Origin: Paenibacillus sp. OV219
GTDB lineage: Bacteria > Bacillota > Bacilli > Paenibacillales > Paenibacillaceae
NCBI RefSeq assembly: GCF_900110075.1
Contig: NZ_FOCJ01000017.1
Span: forward strand, 1 to 59,408
Length of the DNA stretch: 59,408 nt
Reading direction: 5' to 3'
The notes beneath the pieces were generated by a model. It had not been told where the DNA came from. It was given only the letters and a program-made list of their open reading frames with translations, and did no database searches. This document shows positions 49,332 through 56,516 of this stretch, piece by piece. A program made the position numbers and the translations under genes. Every line of letters starts with the position of its first letter. The stretch's first letter is position 1.

Positions 49332-49757
49332 ATGGGGATGAGCAGCCCAGATAGAAATGGCAGCGCTGGTGGCGACGAAGTCAGTCAGGTTGATGGCTTG
49401 CGAGATGACCCTGCGCTCGATCCGTATGAAATCAATTTCTTGCCCGGGTTTCGGCAAGGCCGGGGGCCGAGTGCGCCATTCGTGAATGAATTCGGAGTGA
49501 CCATTGGCGATCATCAATATGAGTCGCCGGAATCGCCACTTAGCCAGTGGACGGAAGAAACCGATCCCGCCGTCATGGCAGGTGATCAATGGGTGCATCC
49601 GTTCAAGGACATCGGCTTTATGACGAGCGAGAACCGGGAGTATTTTGAGCAGGGGATCGCACCTCAGAGTGGCATCTTCATGCATCCCGACAAAAACGTT
49701 GCGATGGGCATTGAAGAGGGCGATAGCCAGACTTTAGATGAGCAATCTGGTAATTGA
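49332..49757 (+). CDS. DUF3905-like hypothetical protein
   Basis: Soluble protein of 141 residues, tentatively of the DUF3905 group of spore-forming Firmicutes. Notable segments are LDPYEINFLPGFRQGRG, ESPLSQWTEETDPAVMAGDQWVHPFKDIGFMTSENREYFE and SGIFMHPDKNVAMG. Function unknown; its neighbours (KinB-like kinase and Lgt-like protein) hint at an envelope or sporulation link. ATG at 49332 or 49338 behind AAGGAGG. No signal peptide. A terminator follows. Confidence 0.7.
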   Translation: MGMSSPDRNGSAGGDEVSQVDGLRDDPALDPYEINFLPGFRQGRGPSAPFVNEFGVTIGDHQYESPESPLSQWTEETDPAVMAGDQWVHPFKDIGFMTSENREYFEQGIAPQSGIFMHPDKNVAMGIEEGDSQTLDEQSGN

Positions 49758-49761
49758 GTGA

Positions 49762-49795
49762 GCAATCGGGCGATAGCCTGGTTGCTTTTTCTTTG
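49762..49795 (+). terminator. Terminator after DUF3905-like gene
   Basis: GCAATCGGGC pairs with GCCTGGTTGC (one bulge and one mismatch) around GATA, followed by TTTTTCTTT. Confidence 0.7.
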
Positions 49796-49821
49796 CTTTC
49801 ATTTTCGGCGAGGCGTATAAT
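49793..49821 (+). promoter_or_regulatory. brxA promoter
   Basis: TTGCTT (49793-49798), a 17-bp spacer and a consensus TATAAT (49816-49821), immediately after the preceding terminator. Confidence 0.7.
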
Positions 49822-49855
49822 AGAAAGAAAATGAACTCATAAGGAGCGATTACAC

Positions 49856-50290
49856 ATGTCGATGTCTTTTGAACGATACATGCTTGATATGGTACAGCCG
49901 ATGCGCGATGATCTCACACGTCTTGGAATTGAGGAGCTCCGCACACCTGAGGATGTTGAAACGAAGCTGCCTGGCGCGAAAGGAACTGCGCTTGTAGTTG
50001 TTAACTCCGTTTGCGGCTGTGCTGCTGGCCAGTGCCGTCCGGGCGTAGCGCAAGCGCTGCAGAATGACCTGACACCAGACCACCTGTATACGGTATTCGC
50101 AGGTCAAGACAAAGAAGCTACAGCGAAGGCTCGTGAATATTTCGCACCTTACCCGCCATCATCGCCTTCCATCGCACTGATGAAGGATGGAGAGCTGGTA
50201 CACTTTATCGAGCGTCATCAAATTGAGAACCGTTCAGCTGCTGATATCGCTGCAGATTTGACTTCTGCCTTTGAACGCTTCTGCCGTTAA
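49856..50290 (+). CDS. brxA: Bacilliredoxin BrxA (YphP family)
   Basis: Thioredoxin-fold protein of 144 residues that removes bacillithiol from S-bacillithiolated proteins in the cytoplasm. The active site is Cys53-Gly-Cys55 in VVNSVCGCAAGQCRPG, the CGC motif specific to bacilliredoxins. FAGQDKEATAKAREYFAPYPPSSPSIALMKDGE is the conserved second half. The N-terminus (MSMSFERYM) and C-terminus (AFERFC) resemble B. subtilis YphP more than YqiW. ATG start with AAGGAGCG. Followed 17 bp later by nadE. Its presence implies that the host makes bacillithiol. Confidence 0.95.
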   Translation: MSMSFERYMLDMVQPMRDDLTRLGIEELRTPEDVETKLPGAKGTALVVVNSVCGCAAGQCRPGVAQALQNDLTPDHLYTVFAGQDKEATAKAREYFAPYPPSSPSIALMKDGELVHFIERHQIENRSAADIAADLTSAFERFCR

Positions 50291-50307
50291 GAGGTGAATT
50301 GCTTACG

Positions 50308-51117
50308 ATGAGTCTACAAGGGGAAATCATCAAGCAATTAGGCGTTAAACCAGAGATTGACCCGGCAGCGGAGGTTCGCCAACGGGTAGATTTCTTGAAA
50401 GAGTATGTGCTGAAGTCGGGTACGACTGGACTGCTCATCGCCATTAGCGGCGGTGTGGACAGCGCGGTTGCGACGGGACTATGCAAGAAAGCAACAGATG
50501 AGTTGTCCGCTGAGACGGGCAAGGACTATATAACGCTTGGCGTGTTCCAGCCGTATGGCGAACAAGTCGATATTTCAGACAGCTACGCAGTAGCTGATGC
50601 ACTTGGCCTTACGCACCGCGTCGAGACGAACATTCAAGAAGCGGTCGATGAGATTGCGATTGAGGCTGAGCATAGCCTCAAGGCAATCGGCATCTCGCGG
50701 CATCTCAGCCGCGGGGGTAAAGGCAATGTGAAGGCCCGCACGCGGATGGTGACCCAGTACGCGCTCGCGTTTGAGCTGAACCTGCTCGTTGTCGGTACTG
50801 ACCATGCGTCCGAAGCAATCACCGGCTTCTACACGAAGTGGGGCGACGGCGCGGTCGACATCACGCCGCTCAGCACGCTGAACAAGCGGCAGGTTCGCCA
50901 GTTGGCGGCCGAGCTCGGCGTGCCGGAGATGGTCATCACGAAGGCGCCGACCGCGGGCCTATGGGAAGGCCAGACCGACGAGACGGAGCTCGGCATCACG
51001 TACGATGAGAACAGCGACTACCTCGAAGGCAAGCAAGTGAGCGACGCCGCTCGCGCGAAGCTCGAGAAGCAGTTCGTGCGCACGGCGCACAAGCGGGATC
51101 CGATCCCTGGGATTTAA
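50308..51117 (+). CDS. nadE: NH3-dependent NAD+ synthetase
   Basis: Makes NAD+ from deamido-NAD+, ATP and ammonia, the last step of NAD synthesis. Protein of 269 residues, the length of ammonia-dependent NadE (no glutaminase domain). PP-loop SGGVDSAVATGLCKKA at about 47-62; family motifs VKARTRMVTQYALAFELN, GTDHASEAITGFYTKWGDGAVDITPLSTLNK and KAPTAGLWEGQTDETELGITY. ATG 50308 follows GAGGTG at ten bases; TTG 50299 is too close to that site. Probably cotranscribed with brxA. Confidence 0.97.
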   Translation: MSLQGEIIKQLGVKPEIDPAAEVRQRVDFLKEYVLKSGTTGLLIAISGGVDSAVATGLCKKATDELSAETGKDYITLGVFQPYGEQVDISDSYAVADALGLTHRVETNIQEAVDEIAIEAEHSLKAIGISRHLSRGGKGNVKARTRMVTQYALAFELNLLVVGTDHASEAITGFYTKWGDGAVDITPLSTLNKRQVRQLAAELGVPEMVITKAPTAGLWEGQTDETELGITYDENSDYLEGKQVSDAARAKLEKQFVRTAHKRDPIPGI

Positions 51118-51139
51118 AGCAGTTGTATGTGTGTGGTTG

Positions 51140-51171
51140 ACCCCCTCCGGCTGGGCTGGAGGGGGTTTTTT
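51140..51171 (+). terminator. Terminator after nadE
   Basis: ACCCCCTCC and GGAGGGGGT around GGCTGGGCT, followed by six T. Confidence 0.93.
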
Positions 51172-51207
51172 GCGTCGAAATCCACCCACCGAACTAGCCA
51201 ACCTTCT

Positions 51208-52230
51208 GTAGCTGAGAGAACACATACGTGCTCTCGGCGTCAAAATCGCGCCAAAAGTTAGCTGAGAGATCAAATATGTACTCTCAGCACCGAAGTTAAA
51301 CAAACAAACTACTGTTCTGTCGCTGAGAGAACACATACGTGCTCTCAGCATCCAAACCACGACGAAAACTAGCTGAGAGAACACATACGTGCTCTCAGCA
51401 CCGCCGTCTTACAATCAAACCAACAATCTGTGGCTGAGAGAACACATACGTGCTCTCAGCATCCAAACCACGCCGAAAGCTAGCTGAGAGAACACATACG
51501 TGCTCTCAGCACCGCCGTCTTACAAACTAACCAACAATCTGTCGCTGAGAGAACACACACGTGCTCTCAGCATCCAAAACACGTCGAAAGCTAGCTGAGA
51601 GAACACATACGTGCTCTCAGCACCGCCGTCTTACAAACTAACCAACAATCTGTCGCTGAGAGAACACACACGTGCTCTCAGCATCCAAAACACGTCGAAA
51701 GCTAGCTGAGAGAACACATACGTGCTCTCAGCACCGCCGTCTTACAAACTAACCAACAATCTGTCGCTGAGAGAACACACACGTGCTCTCAGCATCCAAA
51801 ACACGCCGAAAGCTAGCTGCGAGAACACATACGTGCTCTCATCGCCGCCGTCTTACAAACTAACCAACAATCTGTCGCTGAGAGAACACATACGTGCTCT
51901 CAGCATCCAAACCACGACGAAAACTAGCTAAGAGAACACATACGTGCTCTCAGCACCGCCGTCTTACAAACTAACCAACAATCTGTCGCTGAGAGAACAC
52001 ATGCGTGCTCTCAGCATCCAAACCACGCCGAAAGCTAGCTGCGAGAACACATACGTGCTCTCATCGCCGCCGGCTTACAAACTAACCAACAATCTGTCGC
52101 TGAGAGAACACATACGTGCTCTCAGCATCCAACCACGCCGAAAGCTAGCTGAGAGAATACATACGTGCTCTCATCGCCGCGGCCTAAGTAATTTCGCTCA
52201 AACAAGGAGCTGAGAGAACATTATGTTCTC
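51208..52230. repeat. Nine-unit 111-bp tandem array of paired hairpins
   Basis: Units begin at 51208, 51319, 51430, 51541, 51652, 51763, 51874, 51985 and 52096, an exact 111-bp period. Each unit is: hairpin 1 (28 bp), 22-bp spacer, hairpin 2 (28 bp), 33-bp spacer. The hairpin is GCTGAGAG, bulge AA, CAC, loop ATAC, GTG, CTCTCAGC. The first unit is the most divergent, inner units are nearly identical, and another short hairpin (GAGAACAT-T-ATGTTCTC) follows at 52214-52230. Since 111 is 37 codons, open frames run through the array on both strands, but they lack start sites and family similarity and are not annotated as genes. It lies between nadE and the DUF559 gene. Confidence 0.95.
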
Positions 52231-52240
52231 GCTAGGACTG

Positions 52241-52909
52241 TTAGTTTTGGATCAGTTCACAGTTAACTGTGTAACAGCGGATCTTCTTAGAGCCTTTCCC
52301 AGCTGGGAGTAACTTCTTCTTATGAACCATTTGATGCAGTACCTCGTATGCATCTCTTTTTACAAGCTGCAGCAGCTCCATCACATCGCGCGGACGGATA
52401 GGTCGGTCGAGGCGCAAGGCGTGGCGGAAGATCTCGGCTTCGACGAGTTCGTCGACACTACTGGTCGAAGAACGGTTGCCGCCGAGCCAGCATCCCATGA
52501 ATTGCTGCAGTGTCTGTTCGCACATCCGTGGTCGTTCGCTCACATCGTCGTATGAGAAGCGGAGGATCTGCCATCCGTCGATGATGAGATGATTTTGGCG
52601 CATAAGTGAGTCGGAGAACTGCCAACGGCTGGCTTTGGCGGCGTGGGGACCGTAGCCATCAATCTCTATCGCAAGTTTGATTGGAGATTGAATGAATGCA
52701 AAATCCAAGTAACGCGAGCCGTCCTTGAAGTCCGCCACCTCGTACTCTGTTTGTAGATGGTCAAAGCTTCGGAAAGCAGGATACCACACCTGCTGCAAAA
52801 ATAACTTTTCCGCATGTCCATGCCCATCCTCGAGCCGATGCCGTCTATCTCCCTGTGCGCTACTGCGCTGCCCCTCGAACCATTGCTGATATGCCATCTG
52901 AAAGTTCAT
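52241..52909 (-). CDS. DUF559 / Vsr-like nuclease-domain protein
   Basis: Protein of 222 residues with a DUF559-type PD-(D/E)XK core at about residues 45-130: SFDHLQTEYEV, YLDFAFIQSPIKLAIEIDGYGPH (Asp and Glu-x-Asp ligands) and LIIDGWQILRFSYDDV. This core is related to Vsr-type and restriction-like endonucleases; nuclease action is predicted, not shown. The C-terminal 80 residues look like a small helical HTH-type domain (RPRDVMELLQLVKRDAYEVLHQMVHKKKLL). ATG start at 52909. Its stop lies 11 bp from the last hairpin of the 111-bp array, and a minus-strand terminator sits just upstream of its start. Confidence 0.85.
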   Translation of the reverse strand: MNFQMAYQQWFEGQRSSAQGDRRHRLEDGHGHAEKLFLQQVWYPAFRSFDHLQTEYEVADFKDGSRYLDFAFIQSPIKLAIEIDGYGPHAAKASRWQFSDSLMRQNHLIIDGWQILRFSYDDVSERPRMCEQTLQQFMGCWLGGNRSSTSSVDELVEAEIFRHALRLDRPIRPRDVMELLQLVKRDAYEVLHQMVHKKKLLPAGKGSKKIRCYTVNCELIQN

Positions 52910-52937
52910 ATCTAGTACGCTCCTCGCTATCTGAAAA

Positions 52938-52983
52938 TAAAAAACCGCCCAATCCGGAACACGTCGTGTCCAGAAAGAGCGGT
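52938..52983 (-). terminator. Minus-strand terminator upstream of DUF559 gene
   Basis: ACCGC/GCGGT outer stem and GGAACAC/GTGTCC inner stem (one bulged A); on the minus strand TTTTTTA follows. It ends 29 bp before the DUF559 start, so it either insulates the gene from read-through or acts as an attenuator. Confidence 0.7.
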
Positions 52984-53145
52984 GTGTACTTCACAACCGT
53001 ATGCATTTAGCTCACCTTATCACAGCATTGGGAAATTGAAAAGTAGTTAGTGTATCGGGTTGTCGCGTGTCGCGTGTGATATGATAGACGTAGATTAGCA
53101 TCTCAGGCATGTGACCCGCATTAAACCTCACTGGAGAGGAAATGA

Positions 53146-54282
53146 ATGACGATGGATGGAGCGGTTTGGAAGCATCGCAATCCTTTGGTTCACACACGCA
53201 AGGCGCTCGAGGAAGGACAGTTGACGGTTGGATTTATTGGCGGCTCGATTACGGATGCGAGGCCGAGGCATAATTGGCCGGAGCCGGTCATTGCTTGGAT
53301 CGTGGAGCAATACCCGCAGGCGCGCATCGTTGTCGAAAATGCCGCGATCGGCGCGACGGGCAGCGAGCTTGCCGTGTTCCGGGCGAAGCGGGATTTGATC
53401 GACCGCGGCTGCCAGTTAGTGTTTATCGACTATGCGGTGAACGACTCCGGTGAACCTACGGACAAGCGGCAGCGCACACGCGAAGGGCTAGTCCGCAAGC
53501 TACTTGAAGACGGTAGCCGGGACATCGTGTTCACGCACACGTTCATGCAGAGCATGTATGCAGCTATGAGCGAGGATGGCGTGCCGGACACGATTGCAGA
53601 GCTGGAAACTCTTGCCGATCACTACGGCATCGGCTCGATCTGGATGGGCCTGCACGCTCTGGAGGAAGTGCGCAAGGGCCGCATGCGCTGGGAGGAATGG
53701 CTGCCGGACGGCCTGCATCCGACCCATCGCGGCAGCTTGAGCTATGCGCAGAGCATCGTTGCTTTTCTCGAGAAGGAGCTGTACAATCAGCACAATCAAC
53801 GACTCCACCCAGAGGTGAAGCCTCCGAACTTTCAGGACTCCCTGCAGCAACAGCAGCTACCCGAGCCGCTGCACCCGCATCACTGGGGCGATGCCGAATT
53901 GCTGCCGCTCACCGAGGTGCGAACGGAAGGCCCATGGGTCCTCAGGCGATGGCCATTCTACGAGTGGATCGATCAGGTGCTGGAAACGGCTGCGGTAGGG
54001 GCGAAGCTTGCTTTTTCGTTCGAGGGACGGGGACTGTCGCTTGGGTTCGATTTTGGCAAAACATCATCTGAATTCCGGTACCGAATCGACGGCGGCGACT
54101 GGGTCGCGACCTCACGCGAGCGTCCGGACTGGTGCGGCGACGACGGCTGGTATCGCGATAACTTCTTAGGCGACGAGCTCCCGGCGGGCAAACATAAGTT
54201 TGAACTAGAAGTCATTCACGGAGACCGAGCGGAATGCCGGGGAACGAATTTCCGATTGGCGCATATTGGCGTCATTCGATAG
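53146..54282 (+). CDS. SGNH/GDSL hydrolase, carbohydrate-esterase-like
   Basis: Esterase-like enzyme of 378 residues. SGNH blocks: Ser34 in FIGGSITDA, Gly in NAAIGATGSE, Asn in DYAVNDSGE, and Asp188-x-x-His191 in LPDGLHPTHRGS. After residue about 225 a linker leads to a C-terminal beta domain (about 250-378; GPWVLRRWPFY, FSFEGRGLSLGFDFG, LPAGKHKFELEVIHG) typical of polysaccharide-acting SGNH enzymes. No signal peptide, so intracellular deacetylation of oligosaccharides is possible. ATG start after GGAGAGG. The acpS gene follows 21 bp later. Confidence 0.9.
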   Translation: MTMDGAVWKHRNPLVHTRKALEEGQLTVGFIGGSITDARPRHNWPEPVIAWIVEQYPQARIVVENAAIGATGSELAVFRAKRDLIDRGCQLVFIDYAVNDSGEPTDKRQRTREGLVRKLLEDGSRDIVFTHTFMQSMYAAMSEDGVPDTIAELETLADHYGIGSIWMGLHALEEVRKGRMRWEEWLPDGLHPTHRGSLSYAQSIVAFLEKELYNQHNQRLHPEVKPPNFQDSLQQQQLPEPLHPHHWGDAELLPLTEVRTEGPWVLRRWPFYEWIDQVLETAAVGAKLAFSFEGRGLSLGFDFGKTSSEFRYRIDGGDWVATSRERPDWCGDDGWYRDNFLGDELPAGKHKFELEVIHGDRAECRGTNFRLAHIGVIR

Positions 54283-54303
54283 ATAAGGCGGTTGAACGCG
54301 GAA

Positions 54304-54696
54304 GTGATTATTGGCATCGGACATGACATCTCGTCGATCGACCGAATGGAGAAGCTCCTCCAAGGCGAGATTGGCAACAAATTCATCAGCCGAATATTGA
54401 CCGGGAGAGAGCAGGAGCTTGCAGCACAAACGAGCGGGGGAAGACGAGTGGAGTTTGTGTCTGGCCGCTTCGCTGCGAAAGAAGCGGTATCCAAAGCGTT
54501 CGGCTGCGGCATCGGCAGCACGCTCGGATTTCAAGACATTGAGATCGACCGGCACAGCAGCGGCCGACCGATCTGCCGCTTAAGCGAGGGCGCTTGGTCA
54601 CGGCTTGGCCTAAGCGCAGAACAAACACGGATTCACGTCTCCATCTCCCACGACCATTCGCTTGCTTCCGCCTATGTAATCGCAGAGCAAGCGTAA
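54304..54696 (+). CDS. acpS: Holo-[acyl-carrier-protein] synthase
   Basis: Transfers 4'-phosphopantetheine from CoA to acyl carrier protein. About 130 residues, the AcpS size. Magnesium-site motifs: IIGIGHDISSIDRM at the N-terminus (Asp8) and RFAAKEAVSKAFGCGIG in the middle; VSISHDHSLASAYVIAE is the C-terminal signature. GTG 54304 gives the usual MIIGIG start; TTG 54292, touching AAGGCGG, is the alternative. It lies 21 bp after the SGNH gene and may share its transcript. Family consensus has a second Asp/Glu pattern that is intact here. Confidence 0.94.
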   Translation: MIIGIGHDISSIDRMEKLLQGEIGNKFISRILTGREQELAAQTSGGRRVEFVSGRFAAKEAVSKAFGCGIGSTLGFQDIEIDRHSSGRPICRLSEGAWSRLGLSAEQTRIHVSISHDHSLASAYVIAEQA

Positions 54697-54773
54697 GGCT
54701 GCTGCGGAATGAAAACGAATGCATAGCGGCGTCACCTTTTGCCCATAATTGGAATAAACCAATAGCAACTACT

Positions 54774-55034
54774 ATGGGCCTAAAGGGAACGGAGCTGCTG
54801 AAGCGAATGAAAAGTGAGAACGCATCCAAGCGGTATTACAAGAGCGGTGAGTTCGTGCCGTTCGATGGCATATACGGAGATGTATGGGGCGGCTGGCTGC
54901 CTCTAATTCAAGGAGACCTTTTCCCTGCTCATCCGGAAATGGGCATATCCAAGTGGCTTTACCACGGCTCTCTTGCGACAGGATTGCCTGAACAGCGCAA
55001 AGGCAGCCATGCGCGTAGAACAGAATCAATCTAA
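54774..55034 (+). CDS. YjzC-like small protein
   Basis: Short protein of 86 residues resembling Bacillus YjzC: YYKSGEFVPFDGIYGDVWGGWLPLIQGDLFPAHPEMGISKWLYHG has the family pattern 'SGxxVPxxGxY...L..GDxFPp...W'. Function unknown. The start is uncertain: ATG 54774 has a weak site, and ATG 54807 follows GGAACGGAG at 12 bases and would give 75 residues. The C-terminal 20 residues are basic. A terminator follows. Confidence 0.65.
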   Translation: MGLKGTELLKRMKSENASKRYYKSGEFVPFDGIYGDVWGGWLPLIQGDLFPAHPEMGISKWLYHGSLATGLPEQRKGSHARRTESI

Positions 55035-55051
55035 GAACGAGCATAGATAAG

Positions 55052-55110
55052 AAGACGCTTACGTGTAGGCAGGCAAGAGCAAGCTGCCCCGCGGATAAGT
55101 GTCTTTTTTT
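55052..55110 (+). terminator. Terminator after YjzC-like gene
   Basis: AAGACGCTTA (55052-55061) pairs with TAAGTGTCTT (55096-55105, one G-U), enclosing a CAG/CTG stem, followed by TTTTT. The region is shared with the end of the minus-strand cytochrome gene. Confidence 0.7.
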
Positions 55111-55459
55111 ATTTCTTCTTGCTAAGCCAGCTGGCGAGATCTTCAATCTCTGCTGCAGAGAGCCTGCCCCCGAATGCGGGCATGCCGCCTCCGCCGTCCT
55201 TGATTTGCTTCGTAATCTCGTCTTGGGTCATTCTTTTACCGACTTGGGTCAAATTTGTTGAAGCTCCCATGCGCCCTTGCAGGTCGGTGCCGTGGCACGA
55301 AATGCAATTGGATTTAAATACCTTCGGGACATCAGCGGCAGCCGTTTGGACCGAAGAGGATGAGTCGCAGCCGCTCAGAAGCGTTGCTGCAAACAAGGCG
55401 GAAAGCACGAAAAAGCCCCATTTTGCTGAAAATATCTTATATGTAGAGTGGTTTGACAT
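55109..55459 (-). CDS. Membrane-anchored cytochrome c (c551-like lipoprotein)
   Basis: Small c-type cytochrome of 116 residues on the outer face of the membrane. A signal segment ends in the lipobox LLSGC (Cys31), then the haem site C52-x-x-C-H in SNCISCHGTDLQG, and a Met axial ligand region in GGGGMPAFGGRLSAAEIEDLASWL. This matches CccB/c551 lipoproteins that pass electrons to terminal oxidases. ATG 55459 with GGAGG about 11 bases upstream; further in-frame upstream codons lack a site. Monocistronic. Confidence 0.9.
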   Translation of the reverse strand: MSNHSTYKIFSAKWGFFVLSALFAATLLSGCDSSSSVQTAAADVPKVFKSNCISCHGTDLQGRMGASTNLTQVGKRMTQDEITKQIKDGGGGMPAFGGRLSAAEIEDLASWLSKKK

Positions 55460-55608
55460 GAAAGAGCAGGCCTCCTGTTGCATCGATGTATTCAGTATAG
55501 GTCGCTCGGCGAGCAGGATGCAACTGTGCGACACAAGCTTCGTCATGAGGTATAATAGAGCGTATTGCTGTAACATCAAAGGCTAGATAATGGGAGAATG
55601 GCATCTGT

Positions 55609-56466
55609 ATGAAGCTCACATTCAAAACGATCATACAAAATTATTTTCACCGGTTCCATGCCGATGTATCCATGGCTGCGCACTCTGTGACGAACAAAGG
55701 CTGGCAGTCGGAGCAACCACCGGAATTTTACCGCCTTTGGTTCATCAAGGATGGCGAGGGCGGGCTTCAAATCAAAGACCAGTGCTACGAGCTGAAGCCG
55801 GGAAGGCTGTTAATGCTGCCACCTGGAGCGCAGCAATTCTTCGGTCCGAGTGAGGGACAGTTCGTCAGCTTGTACTGGTGCAATTTCCGGGCGACGATTG
55901 GCGATATGGATTTATTCGATATTCTGAATTTGAAGGTAAGCATAGCGCTGAACGAGCAGGAGCAGGAGCATATTGTGTCACTGTTCAAGCATCTGATCGC
56001 AGCGTATCAATCGGAGACGCTGACACGCGGCTTGCGTGTAAGGGCGGCGTTGTTTGAGATGATGGCTTATTTTCTGGAATATAGCGGCTTTAATGAAAAG
56101 AAATTTCTCGAGATTGAGCCGATTGCCAAAATTAATCATGTGCTGGAATATATTGAAGAGCATCTTAGTGAGCAGATTTCGGTGGACGAGCTGGCGAAGC
56201 TGGCTTTTTTGCATCCGAATTATTTTATCGGCTACTTCAAGAACATTGTCGGCTACGCGCCAACTCAATTTATCAATATTCGCAAAATGGAGCGTGCCAA
56301 GACGCTGCTGGAGGATGTGAACATCCAAATAGCGGAGGTTGCTAGCCAGATTGGACTTCAGAATCATTACTTGTCACGTCTTTTTAAACAATACACGGGG
56401 CTGACACCGAAGCGATACCGTCAAATTTATGTCTATAACACCCAGCAAGGCAAAGACAACGAGTAG
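55609..56466 (+). CDS. AraC-family transcriptional regulator
   Basis: Regulator of 285 residues. N-terminal cupin-like arm (about 15-130; WFIKDGEGGLQIKDQCYELKPGRLLMLPPGAQQFF) and C-terminal double HTH (about 180-275; ISVDELAKLAFLHPNYFIGYFKNIVGYAPTQFINIRKMERA and IAEVASQIGLQNHYLSRLFKQYTGLTPKRYR). Probably responds to a sugar-type ligand, as many Paenibacillus members do. ATG start behind GGGAGAATGG. No adjacent transporter; mutY follows, 50 bp away. Confidence 0.92.
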   Translation: MKLTFKTIIQNYFHRFHADVSMAAHSVTNKGWQSEQPPEFYRLWFIKDGEGGLQIKDQCYELKPGRLLMLPPGAQQFFGPSEGQFVSLYWCNFRATIGDMDLFDILNLKVSIALNEQEQEHIVSLFKHLIAAYQSETLTRGLRVRAALFEMMAYFLEYSGFNEKKFLEIEPIAKINHVLEYIEEHLSEQISVDELAKLAFLHPNYFIGYFKNIVGYAPTQFINIRKMERAKTLLEDVNIQIAEVASQIGLQNHYLSRLFKQYTGLTPKRYRQIYVYNTQQGKDNE

Positions 56467-56516
56467 AATTAACATCAATTAGATCATGCATGATCGTAAG
56501 GTTTGAGAGGGGAAGA

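Noticed and set aside
51722..52213. Open frames with a repeated LSLREHxRALSIQ pattern across the 111-bp array
   Set aside because: They arise because 111 is divisible by three; no ribosome binding sites, no family similarity, and comparable frames occur on the other strand.
51208..52230. CRISPR array
   Set aside because: Both repeat and spacer sequences recur in every unit, the repeats are palindromes in pairs, and no cas gene is present.
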